Assembly: GCF_018492665.1 (NCBI RefSeq)
Contig: NZ_JAFVME010000001.1
Span: 248,001 to 312,000 of the forward strand
Reading direction: 5' to 3'
Source of the DNA: Pedobacter sp. B4-66
Lineage (GTDB): Bacteria; Bacteroidota; Bacteroidia; Sphingobacteriales; Sphingobacteriaceae
Length of the DNA stretch: 64,000 bases
Part shown: positions 17,424 through 27,167 of the stretch, one piece after another
How positions within the stretch are numbered: the stretch's first letter is position 1
How the letters are laid out: every line of letters begins with the position of its first letter
Notes under the pieces: model-generated
The model's input: the letters and a program-made list of their open reading frames with translations, nothing else
Databases searched by the model: none
What the model was told of the DNA's origin: nothing
Position numbers and translations under genes: made by a program

Positions 17424-19418
17424 TTATTTTCTACCTAAAGTGATTTCAGGCCAGCTATCGGTTCTAAACGGCGAAGCCGGAAGCCCAGCACCATTAACAA
17501 AATTACATACCGGATTATTGGCCCAGGCATATCTTACGGCAACCGGATTAGCTACATCAGGACTACTAACAACCACTTGATTTCCTTTTACTACAGCTTT
17601 GGCCCAATAAAATTTCTGATCCGAGCCTGCAATAGCAAAACCTTTCAGTTCAGCGCCATCCTTAGCCTTTAAACCACCATCAGCAGATTTAAAAGTTAAA
17701 TTAATAGCCGCACCATCAATTTTTTGAGACTGATATATTGGACCGCTATAAGGAATTTTAACTCCATAATCTTTAGCAAGGGCTATAAATGCCAACCTCT
17801 TACCAACATCTTGTTTGTTTTTTGGATGAATATCTACCGCATCGCCGATATCAATAGAAACCGCCATACCTGTATTTGGTAGCAAAAGTGTTTCGCGTTG
17901 TGCATCTCTCAATTCAGCCCATTCAGAAGAAACAGGCTCTGCATCCACTTTCATAAAATTAGCCAATTGAACGAAGTAGAAAGGGAAATTTGGCTGATTC
18001 CAGCTTTTTCTCCAATCCTTAATCATAGCAGGGAAAAGTGTACGATACTGATTTGCACGACCAGCATTACTTTCTCCCTGATACCAGATGGCACCTTTAA
18101 TTGGAAATTGCAGATAAGGATTAATCATTGCATTGTACAATACGGTCGTTCTGTTAGGCCCATCATTTGAAGTAGGTATAGGCGCCACATCTTTAAAATT
18201 CAATCCTACTTTGTATTGCCATTCACCATCAAGAGATAACCTTTCGCCGCTTGCCGAAACAAGGGATAAGATATTTTTATCTCCAAAAATACCACCATTA
18301 CCCATGCCATCTAAAACCCTTACTACCAATGCAAATGTTCCTGCTTTTACTTTATTCCCTGGAATAGTATAAACACGTGGGACATTAAACCCCTCCGTTT
18401 GCCCTATCATTTCACCATCAAAAAAAGTAATGTCATTATCATCTATGGTACCAAGATTAACTTTTAAATCTTTACCGGCCCAGGATTGAGGGATAGTAAT
18501 TTTTTTTCTAAACCAAACAACACCATCAAAACCAGGCATTCCCGCTTCTTCCCACAATGCAGGGAGTGACATAGTTTTCCACGATGAAACATCAAGTGAA
18601 CCCGCCAACCATGCCGGTTTACCACCAACTATACCTGCATCTTTATCAAGTACTGATTTGTTCCAGGCTGCCAATTTATCTTTAAAATCAGAACCATCAT
18701 TACTTGCATTTTCAATTGCTTTTACCGCTTCTACAAAATCAGGGATAGTTTTAAGTGTAGTTGCACTAGTCCACGCTTCAGCAATGGTACCACCCCATGA
18801 AGTATGAATCAAACCGATTGGAATACCTGTTTTTTTGCTGATTTCACGGGCAAAAAAGTAACCTACAGAAGAGAACCCTGCAACATATTGCGGAGTACAT
18901 TCCTGCCAGCCACCATTATCAACTTTTGCATCATCTAATAGCGTGTTGCTGGTTACATGAACGGCTTGCAATAGTCTGATTTTTGGATAATTTGCATCCT
19001 TTATTTCCTGTTCGTAATTATCAATTTTCCCCCATCCTGCCAATGGCATTTCCATGTTAGACTGACCTGAGCAAACCCATACATCACCAACCAACACATT
19101 ATTTAATTTCGTAACCTCACCATCAGAAATGCTAATATTATAAGGTCCGCCATACGAAGGAGTAGGCAACACTACCTTAAACTTTCCATCCCGACCTGCT
19201 TTACTGGTATAAGTTTTATTATTCCAGGTAGAAATAACTGTTACAGTTTTTCCTGCATCAGCATTTCCCCAGATCGCAACATTGGTTTTCTGCTGAAAGA
19301 CCATATTATCACTAAATACAGTTGGTAAGACTACTTTAGCCTGTGTTACAACGCTAAAAAAAATGGAAGCAAGCAATAAGCCGCCCTTAAATAATTTAAT
19401 GGAATTGGGTTTCAACAT
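17424..19418 (-). CDS. Sialate O-acetylesterase-type carbohydrate esterase
   Basis: A 664-residue secreted SGNH-type esterase (SASA family). A signal peptide ends near QAK (about residue 28). The SASA motifs are VWVCSGQSNMEMPL with the nucleophile Ser, GAIWYQGESNAGRANQYRT, and DIHPKNK carrying the Asp-x-x-His pair. Such enzymes remove O-acetyl groups from sialic acid or from plant polysaccharides; the true substrate here is unknown. An inserted beta domain at about 270-440 (FRKKITIPQSWAGKDLKVNL) is common in long family members. A candidate GntR operator lies just upstream, tying it to the mannoside genes. Confidence 0.88.
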   Translation of the reverse strand: MLKPNSIKLFKGGLLLASIFFSVVTQAKVVLPTVFSDNMVFQQKTNVAIWGNADAGKTVTVISTWNNKTYTSKAGRDGKFKVVLPTPSYGGPYNISISDGEVTKLNNVLVGDVWVCSGQSNMEMPLAGWGKIDNYEQEIKDANYPKIRLLQAVHVTSNTLLDDAKVDNGGWQECTPQYVAGFSSVGYFFAREISKKTGIPIGLIHTSWGGTIAEAWTSATTLKTIPDFVEAVKAIENASNDGSDFKDKLAAWNKSVLDKDAGIVGGKPAWLAGSLDVSSWKTMSLPALWEEAGMPGFDGVVWFRKKITIPQSWAGKDLKVNLGTIDDNDITFFDGEMIGQTEGFNVPRVYTIPGNKVKAGTFALVVRVLDGMGNGGIFGDKNILSLVSASGERLSLDGEWQYKVGLNFKDVAPIPTSNDGPNRTTVLYNAMINPYLQFPIKGAIWYQGESNAGRANQYRTLFPAMIKDWRKSWNQPNFPFYFVQLANFMKVDAEPVSSEWAELRDAQRETLLLPNTGMAVSIDIGDAVDIHPKNKQDVGKRLAFIALAKDYGVKIPYSGPIYQSQKIDGAAINLTFKSADGGLKAKDGAELKGFAIAGSDQKFYWAKAVVKGNQVVVSSPDVANPVAVRYAWANNPVCNFVNGAGLPASPFRTDSWPEITLGRK

Positions 19419-19436
19419 GTTTGTGGTTTAATTTGG

Positions 19437-19450
19437 TATACACAAACATA
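19437..19450. promoter_or_regulatory. Candidate GntR/HutC operator, site 4 (weaker)
   Basis: TATACACAAACATA matches the site 2 sequence at 12 of 14 positions, but only its right half keeps the inverted-repeat form. It lies 19 bp upstream of the esterase start codon. It is the least certain of the four sites. Confidence 0.35.
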
Positions 19451-19463
19451 CAAAAAACATCTA

Positions 19464-20549
19464 TTAGTCAATACCCCCAACAACCCCCATTTGCTCCAAT
19501 TTATCCTCAACCCCAGAGATATACCGCGAGCTAGACTTCCTATCGGAAGAATATTCCATCATTAACGATTCTGCTACATGCACCATGTGTTCAGATCCAA
19601 TAAATATAGCGGTACGCTGATGTAATTCCGTTGGTTCTATTTCCAATATCCTATTAAAACCATCGGAAGCCACTCCCCCAGCCTGTTCAACTATAAAAGC
19701 CATCGGATTACACTCATACAATAACCTTAATTTTCCTTTAGGAGAACGCGCGGTGGTAGGATATATATAAATGCCCCCTTTTATTAAATTACGATGAATA
19801 TCGGCCACCATAGAACCAATATATCTTGATGTATATGGCCTATTGGTAGACTCATCTTCTACCTGTACATATTTCAGATATTTCTTTACTCCTTCAGGGA
19901 AATGCACATAATTCCCTTCATTTAAGGAATAGATATTTCCATTTGGAGGTATCTTCATATTTGGGTGTGATAAGCAAAACTCCCCAATAGAAGGATCTAA
20001 AGTAAAACCGTTTACTCCTTTACCGGTTGTGTACACCAACATAGTTGATGATCCATAGATCACATAACCAGCCGCAACCTGCTCTGTTCCTTTTTGCAAA
20101 ACATCATGCAGGGTAGCTTCTCCCCTCGTCGATTTTCTTCTATAAATTGAAAAAATAGTTCCTACTGCTACATTGCAATCAATGTTTGAAGAGCCATCAA
20201 GTGGATCAATACATACAATGTATTTAGCATTTTTAGATACCGGAGAGTCAATTTTCACAAACTCATCCTCTTCTTCAGTTGCAACGATACAACACTCACC
20301 ACCACTTGTTAAAGCGCTTATAAATTGCGTATTTGCATACACATCCAGCTTCTGCTGCCCCTCTCCCTGAATATTCATAGTTCCGGCAGCTCCCAATATA
20401 TCAACCAGACCTGCTTTATTCACTTCCCGGTTCACAATTTTGGAGGCGATACCAATGTCCCTCAGTAGTCTTGAAAGCTCACCTTTTGCATAGGGAAAAT
20501 CGGCCTGTTTTTCGATGATAAACTGCCCCAGTGTTTTTATACCCGACAT
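19464..20549 (-). CDS. fbp: Fructose-1,6-bisphosphatase, class I
   Basis: A 361-residue cytoplasmic enzyme that removes the 1-phosphate from fructose-1,6-bisphosphate in gluconeogenesis. The metal-binding signature [16 protein letters not shown] is intact. NEGNYVHFP, the substrate-binding [12 protein letters not shown] and [19 protein letters not shown] are also present. It is slightly longer than the usual 330-340 residues, with a short C-terminal extension. The next gene upstream (a YfcE-like phosphoesterase) is 21 bp away on the same strand, so the two are likely co-transcribed. Confidence 0.97.
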   Translation of the reverse strand: MSGIKTLGQFIIEKQADFPYAKGELSRLLRDIGIASKIVNREVNKAGLVDILGAAGTMNIQGEGQQKLDVYANTQFISALTSGGECCIVATEEEDEFVKIDSPVSKNAKYIVCIDPLDGSSNIDCNVAVGTIFSIYRRKSTRGEATLHDVLQKGTEQVAAGYVIYGSSTMLVYTTGKGVNGFTLDPSIGEFCLSHPNMKIPPNGNIYSLNEGNYVHFPEGVKKYLKYVQVEDESTNRPYTSRYIGSMVADIHRNLIKGGIYIYPTTARSPKGKLRLLYECNPMAFIVEQAGGVASDGFNRILEIEPTELHQRTAIFIGSEHMVHVAESLMMEYSSDRKSSSRYISGVEDKLEQMGVVGGID

Positions 20550-20570
20550 ATACTTAGTGTATTTAATACG

Positions 20571-21062
20571 TTATCTATTACCTATTTCTATAGCCTCTAA
20601 GTTATGTATTTTTTCATCAGAAACACTAAATCTAATTAAAGTTTTAACCTTATGCCAGCCCGAATTACCTGCTGCACCTGGATTTATATGCAAACAATCG
20701 ATTTTCTTGTCATACATCACCTTCAAAATATGTGAATGTCCGGTTATAAATAATTTCGGAGGCTTAGTGTATATCTCACCCTTAACATTAGGAGAATATT
20801 TACCGGGATAACCACCAATATGAGTCATCCAAACATCAAGCTTTTCACAGTTGAAACGCAGGTGTTCCGGATAAACACTTCTAATCTCTTTACCATCGAT
20901 ATTTCCATAAACACCACGTAGTGGTTTAAAGGCAGCGAGCTCTTCTGCAACATTAGCTCCAAAGTCGCCAGCATGCCATATTTCATCGCAATCCGCAAAG
21001 TGTTTAAAAACCGCTGGGTCCAAAAACCCATGCGTATCAGAAATCAAGCCTATCTTAGTCAA
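20571..21062 (-). CDS. YfcE/MJ0936-type metallophosphoesterase
   Basis: A 163-residue cytoplasmic phosphoesterase of the YfcE/MJ0936 type. The two-metal motifs are GLISDTHG, GDFG, YGNIDG, MTHIGG and TGHSH; there is no signal peptide, unlike the three larger family members at the left end. The start is probably TTG at 21060-21062: no ATG fits and an in-frame stop lies 8 codons upstream. MTKIGLISDTHG then matches the usual N-terminus. A possible minus-strand -7 element (CAAAGCTA in plus view) lies at 21108-21115. Relatives hydrolyse phosphodiesters in vitro; the natural substrate is unclear. Confidence 0.85.
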   Translation of the reverse strand: MTKIGLISDTHGFLDPAVFKHFADCDEIWHAGDFGANVAEELAAFKPLRGVYGNIDGKEIRSVYPEHLRFNCEKLDVWMTHIGGYPGKYSPNVKGEIYTKPPKLFITGHSHILKVMYDKKIDCLHINPGAAGNSGWHKVKTLIRFSVSDEKIHNLEAIEIGNR

Positions 21063-21136
21063 AGTATATGTTCTTAATATGAATCAAACAAATTAGTATG
21101 TATCAAACAAAGCTATGTATAATGATATTTATACGA

Positions 21137-21841
21137 CTAAAAAGCCAATAAGAAATCTTTAAGTAATCGTTTATAGTCGGAAGTATACACTTTCTCCGAC
21201 TCATAAATAAAGAAGTTACTCACTTTTGTCTCAACGACTTTTCGCTGCAAGCAGATGATATGACGAAAAACCGGCTTACTTTCATCAGAGCAAACATTTA
21301 TTCTTTCGCCAAGTACTAAATTAAACGCCGAAGCCCGTTCTGCCACAAACTCAGCCTGCTTAACCGGAAGTATTAACCAGATACACCCATCATCAGCCAA
21401 TAGTTCTGAAGTTTTTAGCAACAGTAACTCAAAAAAGTTCTCATCGGCATGTCTAGCTATACCTTTTCTTTGCTCCGGATTCTTAAGATCATTCACAAAA
21501 TAAGGAGGATTGGAAACAATCAGATCGTATTTAACATCAGTATTATATAATGCTATAGGAAAATGATGAGCCTTAATCCTTTCAGAAAAATCTGAATTAC
21601 TAAAATTAGCAGAAGCAGCCAATGCCGCCGATTCATCGATTTCTACAGCATCAACCAATGAATTTGGAAAGCGTTGCGCCAACATTAATGCAATAACACC
21701 TGTTCCAGTGCCAATATCGAGTATTTGTTTAGCGTCATTTTTTTGAACAATTGCCCCCAATAATACTCCGTCAGTGTTAATTTTCATGGCACAACCGGCC
21801 TGATTTACCTCAAACTGCTTAAATTTAAAAATACTTCCCAT
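21137..21841 (-). CDS. tRNA1(Val) adenine-N6 methyltransferase-like protein
   Basis: A 234-residue class I SAM-dependent methyltransferase. The SAM loop is ILDIGTGTGVIALMLAQR, an acidic residue in VDAVEIDE should bind the ribose, and SNPPYF is the N6-adenine motif. The N-terminal FKFKQFEVNQ and MKINTDGVLLGA are typical of TrmN6/YfiC, which methylates A37 of tRNA1(Val). It is divergent from purL with 78 bp between start codons. The specificity is inferred from the family. Confidence 0.85.
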   Translation of the reverse strand: MGSIFKFKQFEVNQAGCAMKINTDGVLLGAIVQKNDAKQILDIGTGTGVIALMLAQRFPNSLVDAVEIDESAALAASANFSNSDFSERIKAHHFPIALYNTDVKYDLIVSNPPYFVNDLKNPEQRKGIARHADENFFELLLLKTSELLADDGCIWLILPVKQAEFVAERASAFNLVLGERINVCSDESKPVFRHIICLQRKVVETKVSNFFIYESEKVYTSDYKRLLKDFLLAF

Positions 21842-21894
21842 ACGCTTCTGCGAATATATTACATTCTACCCTCGCGGTTTTAAAATTTTAACGC

Positions 21895-21902
21895 TAAATT
21901 TG
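21895..21902 (+). promoter_or_regulatory. Bacteroidota -7 promoter element for purL
   Basis: TAAATTTG matches the TAnnTTTG element of the Bacteroidota primary sigma factor. It ends 17 bp before the purL ATG, implying a leader of only about 10 nt. A clear -33 TTTG is not visible. Confidence 0.55.
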
Positions 21903-21919
21903 CGGCTCAAAACACTACA

Positions 21920-24900
21920 ATGATTTATTTCTTCTCCAATCAATCCAATACAGTTTTCGCTTTACAAACCGCGCAAAACTTATCCGATACTGATATTACA
22001 AAACTAGAATGGCTGTTTGGCGGTGCAAAATTAAAGCAAGAAACCGTATTAACAGATTTTTTTGTTGGACCTCGAGCAGCAATGGTAACTCCTTGGAGCA
22101 CTAATGCGGTAGAGATTACGCAAAATATGGCCATCGAAGGAATCATCAGGATTGAAGAATTCCATAAAGTTGAAGAGAACTTTGCTGACTTTGACCCAAT
22201 GTTATCTCAAAAATACAAGGAACTTAATCAGGATATATATACTATTAACATACAACCGGAATCTATTATTGAGGTTAGCAACATCGCTGCTTACAATAAA
22301 CAGGAAGGTTTATCACTAAGTGATGATGAAGTAGGTTATTTAGATGGTCTTTCTAAAAGACTTGGAAGAGCGCTTACAGATTCAGAAGTATTTGGTTTTT
22401 CTCAGGTTAACTCAGAACACTGTCGTCACAAAATCTTTAATGGTAAATTTGTTATCGATGGCGTAGAGCAACCAACCTCACTTTTTAAACTGATCCGTAA
22501 AACATCAGAAGAAAACCCTAACGATATCGTTTCTGCATACAAAGACAACGTTGCCTTTATTAAGGGGCCTGTAGTTCAGCAGTTTGCACCTAAACGTGCA
22601 GACATACCTGATTACTATGCAATCAGCGATTTCGAATCAGTAATTTCAGTAAAAGCAGAAACACACAATTTCCCAACAACTGTTGAACCATTTAATGGTG
22701 CTGCCACAGGATCAGGTGGTGAAATCAGAGACAGACTTGCAGGTGGACAAGGCTCATTGCCTTTAGCTGGTACTGCGGTTTACATGACTGCCTTATCAAG
22801 ATTAGAAGATAATCGCCCTTGGGAAAAAGGTGTTGAAGAAAGAGAATGGTTATACCAAACTCCAATGGATATTCTAATCAAAGCTTCGAATGGAGCAACT
22901 GATTTTGGAAATAAATTCGGCCAGCCACTAATCACTGGATCTGTACTTACGTTTGAACATGAAGAGGATGGTCGTAAACTTGGTTTCGACAAAGTAATCA
23001 TGCTTGCAGGTGGTGTTGGTTACGGTAAAGCTAGCCAGGCTAAGAAACAAAAGCCTTCTGAAGGTGATAAAATTGTAGTTCTTGGTGGAGAAAACTACAG
23101 AATTGGTATGGGTGGTGCTGCAGTATCATCAGCTGACACCGGCGCTTTAGGTAGTGGAATTGAATTAAATGCCATTCAGAGATCTAATCCTGAAATGCAA
23201 AAAAGAGCAGCAAATGCTGTACGTGGCATGGTAGAAAGCGAGCATAACAGTATCGTATCTATACATGATCACGGCGCTGGTGGTCACTTAAACTGTCTTT
23301 CTGAATTGGTTGAAGAAACCGGCGGAAAAATAGATCTTGATAAATTACCTGTCGGAGATCCTACCCTTTCAGCAAAAGAGATTATCGGTAACGAATCTCA
23401 GGAGCGTATGGGTCTGGTAATCGGACAAGAACATATAGAAACACTTCAAAAAATTGCAGATCGTGAACGTTCTCCAATGTATACTGTAGGTACAGTTACA
23501 GGCGATCACCGCTTTACTTTTGAATCTGCGACTACTGGTGCCAAACCAATGGATTTAGAACTGAAAGACATGTTCGGCAGTTCTCCAAAAGTAGTAATGG
23601 ATGATAAAACCATCGATAGAAAATACCAACCAGTTACTTATGATAAAGCTCAGTTAAATACTTATCTGGAGCAAGTTTTACAATTGGAAGCAGTTGCTTC
23701 TAAAGACTGGTTAACGAACAAAGTAGACCGTTGTGTAGGTGGTCGCGTTGCTAAGCAACAATGTGCTGGCCCGCTACAATTACCGCTTAACAACTGCGGT
23801 GTGATGGCGTTAGACTTCCAAGGAAAAGAAGGTATTGCTACTTCAGTAGGCCACGCTCCCCTATCTGCTTTAATTGATCCGGCAGCAGGAAGTCGTATTG
23901 CTATTGCTGAATCTCTTTCTAATCTTGTATGGGCACCATTAAAAGATGGACTTAAGAGCGTTTCGCTTTCAGCTAACTGGATGTGGGCTTGTAAAAATGA
24001 AGGTGAAGATGCCAGGTTATATGAAGCGGTAAAAGCTTGTTCTGATTTCGCAATCAGCTTAGGAATCAATATCCCAACAGGTAAAGATTCACTATCAATG
24101 AAGCAAAAATACAAGAACGATGAGGTTATTGCTCCTGGTACTGTGATTATCTCAGCTGCAGGAAATTGCAACGACATCACTAAAGTTGTTGAACCTGTTT
24201 TACAAAAAGATGGTGGTTCAATTTACTACATTAACTTATCTGATGATACCTATAAACTTGGCGGTTCTTCATTTGCACAAATCTTAAACAGAATTGGCAA
24301 CGAAACTCCAGATGTTAAAAACGCAGACCAACTTAAAAATACATTCAACACACTTCAGGAATTAATAAAAGCTGAAAAAATACAAGCAGGACATGATATA
24401 GGTAGCGGTGGTTTAATCACTACTTTATTAGAACTTTGTTTTGCTGATCGTGATCTTGGCGCATCATTAGATCTTTCTTCTCTAGGTGAGCAAGACATCA
24501 TCAAGTTGCTTTTTGCTGAAAACATAGGTATCGTATTCCAGGCAACTGAAGATGTTGAAGCTATCCTTTCCGCAAATGGCGTTGCTTATCACAAAATTGG
24601 TGAAGTTACTTCAACTGCCAGCTTACAGCTAAAAAACAATTCAGATGAGTTATCTTTTGACATTGATCACTTACGTGATGTATGGTTCAAAACTTCTTAT
24701 CTATTAGATAAAAAACAAAGTGGACCTGTAAAAGCAAAAGAACGCTTTGACAACTATAAAAACCACATACTTAACTTTAACTTCCCGGCTCAATTTGACG
24801 GCAAGAAGCCAGTTTTAGATGCTTCGAAACCAAGACCAAAAGCAGCTATTATCCGTGAAAAAGGAAGTAACTCAGAGCGTGAAGTTGCTAATGCCATGTA

Positions 24901-25585
24901 CCTTGCCGGTTTTGATGTTAAGGATGTTCACATGACTGACCTTATCTCAGGAAGAGAGACTTTAGAAGACATTCAATTCATTGGTGCTGTTGGTGGTTTC
25001 TCTAACTCTGACGTTTTAGGATCAGCAAAAGGATGGGCAGGTGCTTTCATGTACAATGAAAAAGCTAAAATTGCTCTTGAAAACTTCTTTAGCAGACCAG
25101 ATACTTTATCTGTAGGAATTTGTAATGGTTGTCAGCTTTTTGTTGAGCTTGGCCTGATTAATAAAGACCATGCAGAGAAACCAAAAATGTTGCATAACCA
25201 AAGTGGTAAACACGAAAGTATATTTACTTCATTAACCCTACAAGAAAACAATTCAGTAATGCTTTCTACATTAGCAGGCGCTACATTGGGTGTTTGGGTT
25301 TCACATGGTGAAGGTAGATTCCAATTGCCTTACGCAGAGGATAAATACCAAATCGTAGCTAAATATGCTTACGAAACTTACCCAGCTAGTCCAAACGGAT
25401 CTGATCACAACACAGCAATGATGTGCGATGAGTCTGGTCGTCACCTGGTAATGATGCCTCACATTGAGCGTTCATTGTTCCAATGGCATTGGGCAAACTA
25501 TCCAAAAGGACGTAAAGATGAAGTTACACCTTGGATGGAAGCTTTTGTGAACGCCAGAAAATGGGTTGAAGATCATAAAGGATAA
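21920..25585 (+). CDS. purL: Phosphoribosylformylglycinamidine synthase, single-chain form
   Basis: A 1,221-residue enzyme of purine synthesis that makes FGAM from FGAR, glutamine and ATP. It is the large form, combining the N-terminal and linker domains, two AIR-synthase-like halves and a C-terminal glutaminase. VNSEHCRHKIFNGKF, KAETHNFPTTVEPFNGAATG and the glutaminase nucleophile in VGICNGCQLF (Cys1068) are intact, as is the closing FQWHWANYPKG. It stands alone, with its own -7 element and a strong terminator. The downstream-step gene purM is 6 kb away on the same strand. Confidence 0.97.
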   Translation: MIYFFSNQSNTVFALQTAQNLSDTDITKLEWLFGGAKLKQETVLTDFFVGPRAAMVTPWSTNAVEITQNMAIEGIIRIEEFHKVEENFADFDPMLSQKYKELNQDIYTINIQPESIIEVSNIAAYNKQEGLSLSDDEVGYLDGLSKRLGRALTDSEVFGFSQVNSEHCRHKIFNGKFVIDGVEQPTSLFKLIRKTSEENPNDIVSAYKDNVAFIKGPVVQQFAPKRADIPDYYAISDFESVISVKAETHNFPTTVEPFNGAATGSGGEIRDRLAGGQGSLPLAGTAVYMTALSRLEDNRPWEKGVEEREWLYQTPMDILIKASNGATDFGNKFGQPLITGSVLTFEHEEDGRKLGFDKVIMLAGGVGYGKASQAKKQKPSEGDKIVVLGGENYRIGMGGAAVSSADTGALGSGIELNAIQRSNPEMQKRAANAVRGMVESEHNSIVSIHDHGAGGHLNCLSELVEETGGKIDLDKLPVGDPTLSAKEIIGNESQERMGLVIGQEHIETLQKIADRERSPMYTVGTVTGDHRFTFESATTGAKPMDLELKDMFGSSPKVVMDDKTIDRKYQPVTYDKAQLNTYLEQVLQLEAVASKDWLTNKVDRCVGGRVAKQQCAGPLQLPLNNCGVMALDFQGKEGIATSVGHAPLSALIDPAAGSRIAIAESLSNLVWAPLKDGLKSVSLSANWMWACKNEGEDARLYEAVKACSDFAISLGINIPTGKDSLSMKQKYKNDEVIAPGTVIISAAGNCNDITKVVEPVLQKDGGSIYYINLSDDTYKLGGSSFAQILNRIGNETPDVKNADQLKNTFNTLQELIKAEKIQAGHDIGSGGLITTLLELCFADRDLGASLDLSSLGEQDIIKLLFAENIGIVFQATEDVEAILSANGVAYHKIGEVTSTASLQLKNNSDELSFDIDHLRDVWFKTSYLLDKKQSGPVKAKERFDNYKNHILNFNFPAQFDGKKPVLDASKPRPKAAIIREKGSNSEREVANAMYLAGFDVKDVHMTDLISGRETLEDIQFIGAVGGFSNSDVLGSAKGWAGAFMYNEKAKIALENFFSRPDTLSVGICNGCQLFVELGLINKDHAEKPKMLHNQSGKHESIFTSLTLQENNSVMLSTLAGATLGVWVSHGEGRFQLPYAEDKYQIVAKYAYETYPASPNGSDHNTAMMCDESGRHLVMMPHIERSLFQWHWANYPKGRKDEVTPWMEAFVNARKWVEDHKG

Positions 25586-25604
25586 AACTTAAAAAATAAA
25601 TTAG

Positions 25605-25641
25605 CAAATCCGAATGAACCAGAAGTGGTCATTCGGATTTG
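25605..25641 (+). terminator. Rho-independent terminator of purL
   Basis: A 13-bp perfect stem (25605-25617 with 25629-25641; core AAATCCGAATGA) is followed by TTGTTTTT. It begins 20 bp after the purL stop codon. Confidence 0.85.
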
Positions 25642-25757
25642 TTGTTTTTAGAGCGTTCTTGATGTAACATATTTATATCCGCTCTTGATCAACCAAATTA
25701 TTCCTTCTTGATATAAGAATTGTTTCACTAAATTTATTTTATAACCATAAATAAACC

Positions 25758-27125
25758 ATGAGCAACAATTCAAGAAGAGATTTTATAAAAAAGATAGGTA
25801 TTGGCACTGCAGCGTTATCTGTTGGGAATAGCATATTCGGTGGAACTGCATCAGGCTTTAGCGCTAAAAGCTATAGAAATATTATCGGCGCAAACGAAAG
25901 AATAAACGTAGCAACTATCGGAGTTAATAGTCGTGGTAATAGCATGGGTGGCACTTTTGCCCAGCAAAAAAACACGCAAGTAGTTTCAGTTTGCGATGTA
26001 GATTCAAGAGCAATTCCTAATGCAATAAACACAATAATGAAGGCTGGGCAAACCACCACGCCCAAATCTGAAAAAGACTTGCGCAAAGTTTTAGAAGATA
26101 AATCAGTTGATGCAATATATACGGCAACACCTGATCATTGGCATGCCCCACTAACCATTATGGCTTGCCAGGCTGGGAAACATGTTTATGTAGAAAAACC
26201 TTTAAGCCATAATCCAAGAGAAGGTGAAATGGCTGTAGCCGCAGCAAGGAAGTACAATAGAATAGTGCAAATGGGTGCACAGCGCCGCTCTGCCCCTACC
26301 CTTACTAAAGGAATCGAGCGACTCCATGAAGGGGTAATTGGTCGCATCTACATGGCCAAGACCTGGTATACGAACACAAGAAAGGAAACATTTTTAAAAC
26401 CCGGAAATGTGCCCGACTGGCTGGACTATGATTTATGGCAGGGCCCCGCTCCTCGTGTTGATTACAAAGAAGGCCTAATCCATTACAACTGGCACTGGTT
26501 CTGGCATTGGGGAACAGGCGAGGCATTAAATAATGGAACTCATGAAGTTGACGTTGCCCGTTGGGGTTTGGGAGTAGATTTCCCAACTCGGGTTAGCTCT
26601 TCCGGTGGCAGGTATCAATTCAATGATGATTGGGAGACCCCAGACACTCAAATAGCAACTTTAGATTATCCCGGAAAGGTAACTTTGCTTTGGGAAAACA
26701 GAAGCTGTAACGGAAGAAAAGTTGAAGGTCAGGAACGTGGAATTATCTTTTATGGCGAAAAAGGAAGCCTCGATACCGGGGATGATGCCTATAAAATATA
26801 TGATCTCCAGGGCAAATTAATTGAGGATGTAAAACCTAAGTCAGGTGGCGAATCATTAGAGGGAAGAAACACTGCCAGCCCAAGTTTAGGATTGGATAGT
26901 TTACATATAGCAGATTTTTTAGATGCAATAAGAAACAACAGACAACCTAACTGCGATGTTGAACTTGGTTACAAAAGCACAGTTGCCATGCAATTAGCAA
27001 ATATATCATGGCGAGTTGGTCGTGACTTAAAAATCGATCCTAAAAACGGCCACATCGTGGGCGACAAAGAAGCCCAGAAGCTATGGGGTCGTTCGTACGA
27101 AAAGGGATGGGAGCCTAAAATTTAA
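25758..27125 (+). CDS. Exported Gfo/Idh/MocA-family oxidoreductase
   Basis: A 455-residue NAD(P)-dependent oxidoreductase of the Gfo/Idh/MocA type. The N-terminus SRRDFIKKIGIGTAAL is a Tat signal, so the protein should fold with its cofactor and then be exported. The Rossmann part (about 45-170) contains INVATIGVNSRG and TPDHWHAPLTIMACQAGKHV, with EKPLSH carrying the catalytic-type Lys. The C-terminal domain (about 170-450) has HEVDVARWGLG. Tat-exported relatives in Bacteroidota act on sugars or sugar derivatives outside the cytoplasm. It is monocistronic with a terminator directly behind it. The substrate is unknown. Confidence 0.9.
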   Translation: MSNNSRRDFIKKIGIGTAALSVGNSIFGGTASGFSAKSYRNIIGANERINVATIGVNSRGNSMGGTFAQQKNTQVVSVCDVDSRAIPNAINTIMKAGQTTTPKSEKDLRKVLEDKSVDAIYTATPDHWHAPLTIMACQAGKHVYVEKPLSHNPREGEMAVAAARKYNRIVQMGAQRRSAPTLTKGIERLHEGVIGRIYMAKTWYTNTRKETFLKPGNVPDWLDYDLWQGPAPRVDYKEGLIHYNWHWFWHWGTGEALNNGTHEVDVARWGLGVDFPTRVSSSGGRYQFNDDWETPDTQIATLDYPGKVTLLWENRSCNGRKVEGQERGIIFYGEKGSLDTGDDAYKIYDLQGKLIEDVKPKSGGESLEGRNTASPSLGLDSLHIADFLDAIRNNRQPNCDVELGYKSTVAMQLANISWRVGRDLKIDPKNGHIVGDKEAQKLWGRSYEKGWEPKI

Positions 27126-27160
27126 GTGAATGTGAGGCAGCTCTCCCCACATTCACTTAA
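27122..27160. terminator. Bidirectional terminator between convergent genes
   Basis: A perfect 13-bp inverted repeat (27122-27134 with 27148-27160; core AAGTGAATGTG) has a 13-nt loop. It includes the stop codon of the oxidoreductase gene and lies 8 bp before the stop of the convergent thioesterase gene. Confidence 0.8.
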
Positions 27161-27167
27161 ATCTCCT

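Noticed and set aside
23662-24180. 172-codon minus-strand reading frame inside purL
   Set aside because: Antisense shadow of a fully conserved purL region; no recognisable domain or start context.
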